64,000 nt of DNA from Blautia sp. Marseille-P3201T (GTDB taxonomy: Bacteria; Bacillota; Clostridia; Lachnospirales; Lachnospiraceae). The notes beneath the pieces were generated by a model that searched no databases, was not told the DNA's origin, and worked only from the letters and a program-made list of their open reading frames with translations. This document shows, one piece after another, positions 34,341-41,513 of this stretch. The stretch is taken from NCBI RefSeq assembly GCF_900120295.1, contig NZ_LT635470.1, positions 992,001 to 1,056,000 on the forward strand, read 5' to 3'. The translations under genes were made by a program, and so were the position numbers. Position 1 is the first letter of the stretch; every line of letters starts with the position of its first letter.

Positions 34341-34585
34341 AAGAAGTCATTTTCCTTTTGGAGTTCTGCAAGTTGCTTTTTAAGCTGTAGATTCTCTTTC
34401 ATGTAATCATAATCGGCTTTGGCTTCGTCGTTTGTTTGGCATTCTTCACGGAATTGTTTTGTCCAAATAGATATACTTGCTTTGGATACACCATATTCTT
34501 CAGCAAGACCTTTGAGGGATCTTCCCTCTTCAAGATGAAGACGGACTATCTTCTTCTTGAATTCTGGTTCATAGTATTGACTCAT
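34301..34585 (-). CDS. IS3-family transposase OrfA (HTH)
   Basis: A 94-residue protein with an N-terminal helix-turn-helix (LKGLAEEYGVSKASISIWTKQF) and a C-terminal leucine-zipper-like coil (LQLKKQLAELQKENDFLKKA). The ATG at 34585 is preferred over one 9 nt upstream. The orfA stop at 34301-34303 lies inside the orfB frame. Confidence 0.92.
   Translation of the reverse strand: MSQYYEPEFKKKIVRLHLEEGRSLKGLAEEYGVSKASISIWTKQFREECQTNDEAKADYDYMKENLQLKKQLAELQKENDFLKKAAAFFAKEID
34333..34342 (-). promoter_or_regulatory. Programmed -1 frameshift site of the IS3 transposase
   Basis: The minus strand reads TTA AAA AAA GCA in the orfA frame. An A7-G slippery run (A AAA AAA G) allows tandem slippage into the -1 frame, which is open through orfB. 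This gives an OrfAB fusion of about 383 residues. Confidence 0.8.
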
Positions 34586-34622
34586 CTGTAACATACCTCG
34601 TTTCCTCCTAAGATTATATCTT

Positions 34623-34641
34623 ATTAGGTCGAGATGTTACA
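34623..34641. repeat. Inverted repeat of the IS3-family element (right in window)
   Basis: ATTAGGTCGAGATGTTACA; the reverse complement matches the copy at 33402-33420 in about 16 of 19 positions. Confidence 0.85.
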
Positions 34642-34825
34642 ACTATGTTATATCACAACAGAGAGCAACAAAGCCTTTATCAAAATGCAAGACAACGCAG
34701 AGAAAAATGCTATTGCCAATGGATTACTAGATGGAGCAAAAGAAAATGCAAAAAGTGTTATTACTGGATTATTTGCAGACCAATTTGATCCAGAAGAATA
34801 TAAATATGAATTTAACTTTCAATAA
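34642..34825 (+). pseudogene. 3' fragment of an unidentified gene cut by the IS element
   Basis: An open frame running out of the IS end encodes the C-terminal part ITTESNKAFIKMQDNAEKN and onwards, ending EYKYEFNFQ, about 60 residues. It has no start of its own; the frame can only start with bases from inside the IS repeat. The composition looks like the amphipathic end of a secreted or membrane-associated protein. A resemblance to the C-terminus of DUF4230 proteins was considered but is weak. Confidence 0.6.
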
Positions 34826-34844
34826 AGGAGGCTAACAAAATAAA

Positions 34845-34928
34845 ATGAAAAGAAAAATGTTATATATCATAGGTGGAATAGTAGCAATAATCCTCATATT
34901 TTACATTTATTTGTTCTTCACAGCTTAA
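34845..34928 (+). CDS. 27-residue single-helix membrane peptide
   Basis: MKRKMLYIIGGIVAIILIFY, then IYLFFTA. It has two to three basic residues and then one hydrophobic helix. An AAAGGAGG ribosome binding site lies 13-14 nt upstream of the ATG and 20 nt after the stop of the truncated gene, so it was probably co-transcribed with it. The spacing is slightly long. It could be a toxin-like peptide or a small membrane subunit; no function is assigned. Confidence 0.5.
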   Translation: MKRKMLYIIGGIVAIILIFYIYLFFTA

Positions 34929-35031
34929 TATATTTAATACTGAATATTATTAATGACTTTTATTGCATTTCATTTGAAAATAATCTATAGTGTTAGTAAT
35001 TAGGCTACAGATACTTGTCAATCCTATAATC

Positions 35032-35057
35032 GGAAGAGATTGCTGAAACTCTCTTCC
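35032..35057 (+). terminator. Hairpin with T-rich tail upstream of mazF-like gene
   Basis: A perfect 8-bp stem (35032-35039 and 35050-35057) with a 10-nt loop, followed by TTTCTTT. It could end the transcript coming from the IS side or attenuate the toxin gene. Confidence 0.65.
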
Positions 35058-35111
35058 TTTCTTTATCGCAAAATATTGTTTGTACCATATAAAATTCTGG
35101 GAGGGATGCCA

Positions 35112-35732
35112 ATGAAAATAGAACTTGGACAAGTTCAAAAGATGCTTGAATGGTTAAAAACAAAATTATATTTAGACTCCATTGCACAGAATGCTCGTTC
35201 TCGTACAGTAAAACGAGGGCAAGTATATCGTTGTAATTTTGGTTGCGGAATTGGAAGCGAAATGCAAAAAGAACGACCTTCTGTTATTATTCAAAATGAT
35301 ATTGCTAACACCCACTCCAGTAACACCATCGTAATTCCAATTACACATGATATCAGCACGTTACCTTGCGTTGCAAATATTACACCTCTAACAGATGCAG
35401 AAGGAAACGTTATCCTTGATGGCCAAGCCAATGCTTCAAATATGATGTGTGTTAGTAAAGCAAGACTTGGTGGTTTTGTAGGTTCTTTATCAAACACTGA
35501 CATGAGGAAGATTGATGAAGCAATTGCAAAAACCGTTGGTTTGATGGGATATTATTCTGATTTAACTAAACGATTAGATGACAAATTAGAATATATTTCA
35601 AAGATAAAGCAAGCACGTAATAAAGCACAAGACGAACTGGCTGAATTAAGAAAAATTCTTGAATTATCGGATGATGACTCTTTAACAGAACAAATTTCAA
35701 AAATAAAAATTGCTCTTGACAACAATCAATAA
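35112..35732 (+). CDS. MazF/PemK-family toxin with C-terminal coiled coil
   Basis: A 206-residue protein whose central part is a MazF/PemK endoribonuclease domain (RGQVYRCNFGCGIGSEMQKERPSVIIQND, then NTIVIPIT). The start at 35112 is chosen because GGGAGGG lies about 6 nt upstream; an ATG 6 nt earlier is also possible. About 35 residues precede the domain and a charged coiled coil of about 70 residues follows (KLEYISKIKQARNKAQDELAELRKILEL). Toxins of this family cut RNA and are normally paired with a MazE antitoxin; no antitoxin-like gene is adjacent. The domain and the extensions suggest a larger regulated version of the toxin. Confidence 0.85.
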   Translation: MKIELGQVQKMLEWLKTKLYLDSIAQNARSRTVKRGQVYRCNFGCGIGSEMQKERPSVIIQNDIANTHSSNTIVIPITHDISTLPCVANITPLTDAEGNVILDGQANASNMMCVSKARLGGFVGSLSNTDMRKIDEAIAKTVGLMGYYSDLTKRLDDKLEYISKIKQARNKAQDELAELRKILELSDDDSLTEQISKIKIALDNNQ

Positions 35733-35804
35733 AATCGGTAGTATATAAGTACAAAGAAGTCTTTTTCCGGAGTGAGAAAGATATTATTACTTATTCAAAA
35801 GAAA

Positions 35805-35828
35805 GGGACTCTGGAAGAGTTCCTTTTT
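35805..35828 (+). terminator. Terminator downstream of the mazF-like gene
   Basis: A 7-bp stem (35805-35811 and 35817-35823, one G-U) with a five-base loop and a T5 tail, on the plus strand. Confidence 0.7.
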
Positions 35829-35908
35829 ACTTTTCATAAAACTCTGATTTATTGTATATACTATAAACACAAAGTAACTCTGGATAGGATATTCAGAGTT
35901 TTAGAAAG

Positions 35909-35935
35909 CGGAGATACTAACAAATGGTATCTCCG
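35909..35935 (-). terminator. Hairpin at the 3' end of the purH2 transcript
   Basis: A perfect 9-bp inverted repeat (35909-35917 and 35927-35935), located between the convergent mazF-like gene and purH2. The minus-strand T-run is short. Confidence 0.7.
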
Positions 35936-35949
35936 TTTCTTCTTTCCTC

Positions 35950-37146
35950 TTAGTGATGGAACAGGCGAATACCTGTAAATGCCATCACCATATTATATTT
36001 ATTACATGTTTCAATTACTGCATCATCACGTACAGAGCCGCCCGGCTGTGCAATATATGCCACACCGCTTTTATGTGCTCTTTCAATATTATCAGAAAAC
36101 GGGAAGAATGCGTCAGAACCGAGAATAACATCCTGCATTTTATCCAGCCATTCTCTCTTTTCTTCTCTCGTAAACACTTCCGGTTTTTCTGTAAAAGTAT
36201 TTTCCCATGCTCCGTCTGCCAGAACATCCATATATTCTTCACCAATATATACGTCAATAGCATTATCTCTTTCTGCACGGCTGATACTTTCTTTAAATGG
36301 CAGATTTAAAACTTTCGGACACTGTCTTAACCACCAGTTATCTGCCTTCTGACCTGCCAGACGTGTACAGTGTACACGAGACTGCTGTCCGGCGCCTACA
36401 CCGATTGCCTGTCCGTCTTTTACAAAACATACGGAGTTAGACTGTGTATATTTCAAAATAATCAGGGAAATTTTTAAGTCTCTTTTGGCTTCTTCTGTCA
36501 GCTCTTTGTTTTCTGTAACTACATTAGAAATCAATGCGTCATCAATGCAAAGCTCCTGACGTCCCTGCTCAAAAGTAATACCAAACACTTCTTTATGCTC
36601 TAACTGAGCCGGAACATAATTTTCATCAATGGCAATCACATTGTAGTTTCCTTTTTTCTTCTGTCCCAGAATTTCCAGAGCTTCCTCTGTATAACCCGGT
36701 GCAATAACCCCGTCAGATACTTCTCTTTTAATCAGTAATGCAGTGTCTTTGTCACATACATCAGACAAGGCAATAAAATCACCAAAGGAAGACATACGGT
36801 CAGCGCCTCTTGCTCTTGCATAAGCGCAGGCGATTGGCGAAAAATTCTTCCAATCCATATCATTTACCCAGTAAATCTTTGCCAGAGTTTCTGTAAGAGG
36901 AAGACCTACTGCTGCACCTGCCGGAGATACATGTTTGAAAGATGTTGCAGCCGGAAGACCTGTTGCTTTTTTCAAATCTCTTACTAACTGCCAGCCATTA
37001 AACGCATCTAAGAAATTGATATATCCCGGTTTTCCGGATAATACCTGAATAGGAAGTTCACTGTCATTTGCCATATAAATTCTGGATGGTTTCTGATTTG
37101 GATTACAACCGTATTTTAAAGCTAATTCTTTCATGATTTTCTCCAT
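35950..37146 (-). CDS. AICAR formyltransferase (PurH C-terminal function, separate gene)
   Basis: A 398-residue enzyme that formylates AICAR (ZMP) to FAICAR. It corresponds to the C-terminal AICARFT domain of bifunctional PurH, with LKYGCNPNQKPS near the start, TSFKHVSPAGAAVG, and RVHCTRLAG. The MGS-like IMP cyclohydrolase domain of PurH is absent, and this second step is supplied by the adjacent PurO-type gene 8 nt upstream. An ATG at 37146 (MEKIMKEL) or the Met four residues later could be the start. It is the second gene behind a ZTP riboswitch. Confidence 0.92.
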   Translation of the reverse strand: MEKIMKELALKYGCNPNQKPSRIYMANDSELPIQVLSGKPGYINFLDAFNGWQLVRDLKKATGLPAATSFKHVSPAGAAVGLPLTETLAKIYWVNDMDWKNFSPIACAYARARGADRMSSFGDFIALSDVCDKDTALLIKREVSDGVIAPGYTEEALEILGQKKKGNYNVIAIDENYVPAQLEHKEVFGITFEQGRQELCIDDALISNVVTENKELTEEAKRDLKISLIILKYTQSNSVCFVKDGQAIGVGAGQQSRVHCTRLAGQKADNWWLRQCPKVLNLPFKESISRAERDNAIDVYIGEEYMDVLADGAWENTFTEKPEVFTREEKREWLDKMQDVILGSDAFFPFSDNIERAHKSGVAYIAQPGGSVRDDAVIETCNKYNMVMAFTGIRLFHH

Positions 37147-37154
37147 TCTACTTC

Positions 37155-37868
37155 TTATTTATTTTTATTTACAATTCTTGTTTCATACTTACCTGTTTCA
37201 ATATCAATAAAACGAACAAATAAAGATACTTTATTTTCTTCATTCAGACTTTCCCAGAGGCTGTTTTTAAATTCATCAATGTCATTTGGAATACCCACCA
37301 GCTTTGGTTCTCCTTCGAAACTTGGAAGTGGATTTCCATCATGCATATAAGTGTGGATAAAATGTCCTTCTCCTGCTACCGGATTTTCGTAAGCAAATGT
37401 ATAACGGTTACATGCCTGTGGATTTCCGTTATTGCTTTTCAAAATGGACATTGCATAATTATATTTTCCATTCTCAACATGCATAATTCCTGAAATTCTA
37501 GGTGTATAGTTCGGTCCGTCCGGTTCAAATTCACGACTTCTTAAAGACTGCTCAAAAGTAAGCTGTTTATCCATACCTTCGTAAATCGTATCTGTCTGGT
37601 CTCCGTTTGTTACAATGGTTTTGTTTCCTAAAACACGTACAGGAGCGTAAATAATCAGACTTGGATCAACCAGTTTAGAAGGGTCAAATGCCTGTGTACG
37701 AATTCCTTCGCCATCTTCTACAAATACACGATTTCTGCTGTTTTCACTTCTTCCCATGATAAAATAAGCAGCTACTGCTTTTTTTCCGTCCTCTGATTTT
37801 CCCAGAACAATTCCTCTGCCCGGATATGCATTTTCTTTCAATTCTTTTGTTAATGATAACATTTCCAT
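37155..37868 (-). CDS. IMP cyclohydrolase, PurO-like
   Basis: A 237-residue protein resembling archaeal-type PurO, which closes FAICAR to IMP. It opens MEMLSLTKELKENAYPGRGIVLG and has AAYFIMGRSENSRNR and DPSLIIYAPVRV, typical of the family. It replaces the N-terminal domain of PurH. It is transcribed first, directly under the ZTP riboswitch, with the formyltransferase gene 8 nt downstream. Together they carry out the last two steps of IMP synthesis. Confidence 0.9.
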   Translation of the reverse strand: MEMLSLTKELKENAYPGRGIVLGKSEDGKKAVAAYFIMGRSENSRNRVFVEDGEGIRTQAFDPSKLVDPSLIIYAPVRVLGNKTIVTNGDQTDTIYEGMDKQLTFEQSLRSREFEPDGPNYTPRISGIMHVENGKYNYAMSILKSNNGNPQACNRYTFAYENPVAGEGHFIHTYMHDGNPLPSFEGEPKLVGIPNDIDEFKNSLWESLNEENKVSLFVRFIDIETGKYETRIVNKNK

Positions 37869-37933
37869 GAATTTTTCTCCTTTTTTTCAATGAACGATAT
37901 ACTCGGTGAAACAGAACAGGATTTTTGATACAC

Positions 37934-38035
37934 AAAAAAGCCCACTGCCCGAGCATATATGCCCAGACGGTCGGCTTCCTTGGCTTATACTCCCTGTGGT
38001 CATTTCCACTTCCGTCAGTCATATAAGCAATTACA
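37934..38035 (-). ncRNA. ZTP riboswitch (pfl motif) with intrinsic terminator
   Basis: The minus-strand leader contains GACTGACGG (complement of 38012-38020) and, about 50 nt downstream, CCGACCGTCTGGGCA (complement of 37960-37974), the two conserved halves of the ZTP/pfl aptamer. A GTGG/CCAC hairpin lies between them. The 3' aptamer strand can instead pair with the next stretch to form a GC-rich terminator that ends in GGGCTTTTTT (T-run at 37934-37939). ZTP and ZMP accumulate when AICAR is not formylated, which is exactly the reaction encoded downstream. Ligand binding is predicted to prevent the terminator and so turn the operon on. Confidence 0.93.
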
Positions 38036-38063
38036 ACATACCATTAAAAAAATAGAATGTCAA
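38035..38063 (-). promoter_or_regulatory. Promoter of the ZTP riboswitch / purO-purH2 operon
   Basis: On the minus strand a perfect TTGACA (complement of 38058-38063), a 17-nt spacer and TATGTT (38035-38040) lie directly before the riboswitch. Confidence 0.8.
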
Positions 38064-38074
38064 CCCTTTTTCTT

Positions 38075-38947
38075 TTAATAGCAAATAACTTCACATCCCT
38101 GTTCTGTCACCAGCACCATAATTTCCCACTGGGCAGATGGTTTACCGTCTTCTGTATAAATCGTCCATCCGTCTGTATCATCTACAAATATCTCGTGGCT
38201 TCCCATATTAATCATCGGCTCAATGGTAAACATCATTCCCGGAACCAGCAGCATCCCTGTGCCTGCCTTTCCAATATATCCTACCCATGGGTCTTCATGA
38301 AATTCCAGTCCAATTCCATGTCCGCCAATTTCTCTTACTACAGAATATCCGTTAGCGTGAGCGTGCTCATAAACTGCCTGACTCATATCTCCCAAATATC
38401 CCCACGGCTTTACCTGTTCCAAACCTTTCTCCACGCACTGACGAGTCACCTCTACCAGTTTCTTTTTTTCCTCACTGACATTTCCAATGCAAAACATACG
38501 GGATGAGTCTGAATAATATCCGTTCAAAATCGTAGATACGTCTACATTAATAATATCGCCATCCTTCAGCACAATATCATCTGAGGGAATTCCGTGGCAT
38601 ACCTGTTCATTTATAGATGTACACACACTTTTTGGAAATCCATCATAGTTAAGAGGCGCTGCCACAGCTCCTGCTTTTGCCGTAATATCCGCTACCCAGT
38701 TATCAATTTCCTGTGTGGTAACACCTTCCTTTATGTGCTCTGCCACATAGTCCAAAATTTCAATATTTACTTTTGCACTTTCTTTAATTCCCGCAATCTG
38801 TTCCGGTGTCTTGATCATATCATGAGATGGAATTAAAACACCTTTACTTTCATAAAGCTTTAATTTCTCATCAAAATTATAATGACATTTCTTATATTTT
38901 TTTCCACTTCCACACCAGCATGGTGCATTTCTCTCTAATAATTCCAT
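38075..38947 (-). CDS. map: Methionine aminopeptidase with N-terminal SEC-C zinc motif
   Basis: A 290-residue type I methionine aminopeptidase that removes the initiator Met. The first 25 residues carry a SEC-C-type zinc motif (CWCGSGKKYKKCH). The pita-bread fold has metal ligands in INVDVSTILNGYYSDSS, GGHGIGLEFHEDP and FTIEPMIN. Its position 4 nt after a GNAT gene suggests one transcript. SecA-tail-like SEC-C motifs may help ribosome binding; that role is inferred. Confidence 0.95.
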   Translation of the reverse strand: MELLERNAPCWCGSGKKYKKCHYNFDEKLKLYESKGVLIPSHDMIKTPEQIAGIKESAKVNIEILDYVAEHIKEGVTTQEIDNWVADITAKAGAVAAPLNYDGFPKSVCTSINEQVCHGIPSDDIVLKDGDIINVDVSTILNGYYSDSSRMFCIGNVSEEKKKLVEVTRQCVEKGLEQVKPWGYLGDMSQAVYEHAHANGYSVVREIGGHGIGLEFHEDPWVGYIGKAGTGMLLVPGMMFTIEPMINMGSHEIFVDDTDGWTIYTEDGKPSAQWEIMVLVTEQGCEVICY

Positions 38948-38950
38948 TTT

Positions 38951-39436
38951 TTAATTCTCCCTTTGATATGCAATTCTTGGTGTTTTATCTGCTACATAAA
39001 TAATTCCACATCGTTTAAAACCATTTTTTTCAAATACATTTTGCATGACGTAATTATCTTCGTGAGTATCCCCTCTTACATTTCCGCACTGCTTAAAACA
39101 CCAATCCAGACAAAAAGATGATACTCCTTTTTTTATTCCTGATGATGCCATTCGATGCATCGTTCCATAAGGCTTCTCATTTAACCATTTTCCCTGAAAG
39201 ATTTCTCTGTATGTAATATCCGGCTTTTGGGTAAACATAAAAACACCTGCAATCTGTTCATCAGAAATACATACATACAATTCTCCGTTTTTACAGTCTT
39301 CTGTTACCAGTTCTTCCGAAGGATAGCCATTTACCCACTGTGTTGGATTTCCATGTTCTGCCATAAAACACCTTGCTGTTTCATATATTTTCATAACTTC
39401 AGGAATTTCTTCTAATAATGCCTTTCTTATTTCCAT
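38951..39436 (-). CDS. GNAT-family N-acetyltransferase
   Basis: A 161-residue protein with a GNAT-like opening (MEIRKALLEEIPEVMKIYETA) and C-terminal segment DNYVMQNVFEKNGFKRCGIIYV, which matches the last beta strands of the fold. The central acetyl-CoA loop is less clear. The substrate is unknown. It is adjacent to map (3-nt gap). Confidence 0.8.
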   Translation of the reverse strand: MEIRKALLEEIPEVMKIYETARCFMAEHGNPTQWVNGYPSEELVTEDCKNGELYVCISDEQIAGVFMFTQKPDITYREIFQGKWLNEKPYGTMHRMASSGIKKGVSSFCLDWCFKQCGNVRGDTHEDNYVMQNVFEKNGFKRCGIIYVADKTPRIAYQREN

Positions 39437-39596
39437 ATTCTGCGACCTTTCTGTTGTTTTCTTTTAAACCTTATTGTATCATTATTTTTTCTTTTTTTCC
39501 ACTTTTGGAGTTTTCTTAAATTTTCTGATATTTTATAATATATATTATTTTAATACAGTCTTTTAAAAATTTTTTATATTTTTTTCTGTTTTCTTA

Positions 39597-39625
39597 TTGA
39601 CTTTTAGGCATTCGTATGTTATAGT
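39597..39625 (+). promoter_or_regulatory. Consensus promoter of an orphan small RNA
   Basis: TTGACT (39597-39602), 17-nt spacer, TATAGT (39620-39625) on the plus strand, in a stretch without a plus-strand gene downstream. Confidence 0.75.
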
Positions 39626-39631
39626 TTAACC

Positions 39632-39860
39632 ATAAAATAAATCGAAAGAGAAGAAAAAGATTAGAAAGGACTGATACCACCAAAAGATTAAAACAACTTT
39701 CATAATTTAAAGAAAGAGAGGTACGGACCACCAGAAATTTTTAAAACCTAAACAAAAATTTTTTCATTATTCAATGTGAGGTATTTTCCAATGGACAACG
39801 AAATACATTAAAAAGGCATCATTCTCAAAAATAAATTAAGAATGATGCCTTTTCTTTTAT
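39632..39860 (+). ncRNA. Candidate small RNA, about 225 nt, function unknown
   Basis: A near-consensus promoter and a strong terminator (39813-39851) bound a stretch that has no coding frame longer than a few codons and lies between two minus-strand genes. Inside are short inverted pairs such as CTTTC/GAAAG, AAATTTTT/AAAAATTT and GTATTT/AAATAC, and two ACCACC segments (near 39680 and 39730) each following a purine-rich run. I do not recognise the family. Confidence 0.6.
39813..39851. terminator. Strong bidirectional terminator at the small RNA end
   Basis: A perfect 13-bp inverted repeat (39813-39825 and 39839-39851) with a 13-nt loop and T-rich flanks on both strands. It ends the plus-strand small RNA and probably also the minus-strand membrane protein gene that ends at 39894. 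Confidence 0.9.
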
Positions 39861-39893
39861 CTGTTATTTGTTCAATTTTCTTATAACTATCCT

Positions 39894-40370
39894 CTAAAAA
39901 AGTACGCCTAATGCTCCAAATGCACCCATACTTACAGCAGCCATAATAATACCTGCCAATAAAACTCCCAGCATAACCGCAATTACACTGGATTTAAAAT
40001 CCATATCTAAAATACTGGCTGCCAGAGTTCCTGTCCATGCCCCTGTTCCCGGAAGCGGAATTCCTACAAATAAAAGCAATGCAACAAACAAACCTTTTCC
40101 TGCTTTTTCCTGTAATTTCTTTCCTCCACGTTCCCCTTTATCAAGGCACCAGGAAAAGAATTTCCCTATTACCGGTTTGGTGCTTCCCCACACCAGAACT
40201 TTTCTGGCAAAGAAATAAATAATTGGTACTGGCAGCATATTTCCTAAAATTGCAATAATATAATACTGTACAAATGGCAGCTGCATACCCTCTGCAATGG
40301 GAATTGCACCTCTTAATTCGATTAATGGTACCATAGATACAAAAAACACAATCAGGTACTTCTCTAACAT
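39894..40370 (-). CDS. Small multidrug export family membrane protein
   Basis: A protein of about 158 residues with four or five hydrophobic helices, MLEKYLIVFFVSMVPLIELRG and onwards. The ELRGAIPIA and GIPLPGTGAWTG segments mark the COG2426/Sm_multidrug_ex family. The start at 40370 follows AAGGAGAATTTT, better than an ATG 33 nt upstream. The substrate is unknown despite the family name. Confidence 0.85.
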   Translation of the reverse strand: MLEKYLIVFFVSMVPLIELRGAIPIAEGMQLPFVQYYIIAILGNMLPVPIIYFFARKVLVWGSTKPVIGKFFSWCLDKGERGGKKLQEKAGKGLFVALLLFVGIPLPGTGAWTGTLAASILDMDFKSSVIAVMLGVLLAGIIMAAVSMGAFGALGVLF

Positions 40371-40485
40371 AAAATTCTCCTTTTTCTCCTTATCAAATTT
40401 CAAACACTATCGAGGTTCAATATATCATTGTTTCTCCGGTCCTGCAAGTGTTTTTCAAAAACGTTAGAAAAATTTTACATAGATT

Positions 40486-41379
40486 TTACTCAGTTCTCTC
40501 ATCTCCCCAGAAAAACAGCGCTACGGTTCCCGGCCCTGTATGCGAACCGATGACTGTACCAATGCTGTTAATCTGAACTTTTCCATTGAGATTTGGAAAT
40601 TTTTCCTCTATTGTATCCGCTACTTTTCTGGCATCTTCCTCACATGCAGAACAGGACATCATACACTTTCCGCTATACTGTGTCTGGTTTTGTGCGTGCT
40701 CTTCCATTCGTTTCACCATTTCACGCATAACCTGCTTCTTCCCTCTGTATTTATTTCGTGGAATTAATTTCCCCTCTGTATTAACATTCATAAGAGGACA
40801 AATATTCAAAGCCTGCCCCACAAAACCGGAAACCTTTGATATTCTTCCACCTCTTATAAAGCTGGTTAAATCTGTAGAGAAAAACCAGTGATGAAGGCGG
40901 TTTCTATTTTCTTCTATCCATTTTACATTGTCTTCCAGCGAAAATCCATGATCCTGATTTTCTAAAGCAGCGTCCACCAACATTCCATAACCGGAAGACG
41001 CAGCCAAAGAGTCTACAACAAAAATTTTTCTTTCAGGATACTTTTCTTCTAACTGCTCTTTTGCAATATTAGCTGAATTAATACTACCGGTTATACCACT
41101 TGACAAAGTCAGGTGAAGAATATCCATTCCCTCCTTTAAAATTGGCTCAAATAATTCCATATACTGCTGGACATTTACCTGAGCTGTGGTAGGCTCTGCA
41201 CCCTCTTCTATTTTTTTATAAAATTCTTCAAATGGCATAGATTTTCCTAAATCGTCAGGATATTCTACCCCATTCATGTGAAAGTGAAAACATACAAATG
41301 GAAGCTTTTTTTCTTCAAAATATGCCGCCGGCATATCTACTGTAGAACAACAAGTTATTTTATATTCGCTCAATGTCAT
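40486..41379 (-). CDS. DegV-family fatty-acid-binding protein
   Basis: A 297-residue DegV/FakB-like protein. Segments include ITCCSTVDMP, EPTTAQVNVQQYMELF, LHLTLSSGITGSINSA and SFIRGGRISKVSGFVGQALNI. FakB proteins present fatty acids to the FakA kinase for phospholipid synthesis. No FakA gene is near. It is a single gene. Confidence 0.93.
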   Translation of the reverse strand: MTLSEYKITCCSTVDMPAAYFEEKKLPFVCFHFHMNGVEYPDDLGKSMPFEEFYKKIEEGAEPTTAQVNVQQYMELFEPILKEGMDILHLTLSSGITGSINSANIAKEQLEEKYPERKIFVVDSLAASSGYGMLVDAALENQDHGFSLEDNVKWIEENRNRLHHWFFSTDLTSFIRGGRISKVSGFVGQALNICPLMNVNTEGKLIPRNKYRGKKQVMREMVKRMEEHAQNQTQYSGKCMMSCSACEEDARKVADTIEEKFPNLNGKVQINSIGTVIGSHTGPGTVALFFWGDERTE

Positions 41380-41462
41380 GCCCTCCTCTTAAATAATACC
41401 TATTTTAACACTTCTTTTTGTAATTTCATAGCATTTTTAAACATTTTTCTATAAAAGAGAAA

Positions 41463-41503
41463 AGACAGGAGACTGACTGTTCTTAAATGTCTTTCTCCTG
41501 TCT
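41463..41503 (-). terminator. Terminator of the glmM-TPR-DUF3048 operon
   Basis: A perfect 10-bp inverted repeat (41463-41472 and 41494-41503) 11 nt after the DUF3048 stop, followed on the minus strand by a T-rich stretch. Confidence 0.85.
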
Positions 41504-41513
41504 CTCCATTTAT

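Larger units (their letters stand above)
33402..34641 (-). mobile_element. IS3-family insertion sequence, complete (1240 bp)
   Basis: Bounded by 19-bp imperfect inverted repeats (33402-33420 and 34623-34641; about 16 of 19 match), beginning TGTAACA. It contains orfA and orfB with a -1 frameshift signal. It appears intact. No direct target repeat is found (left flank TTT, right flank ACT), and the sequences on both sides belong to unrelated gene fragments, so a deletion or recombination has altered one side. Confidence 0.88.

Noticed and set aside
34642-34825. DUF4230 family C-terminus
   Set aside because: Resemblance is weak and only about 60 residues remain; the family cannot be named.
37744-38022. 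A minus-strand 92-residue frame across the purO start
   Set aside because: It overlaps the ZTP riboswitch and its codons follow the RNA structure, with no matching protein.
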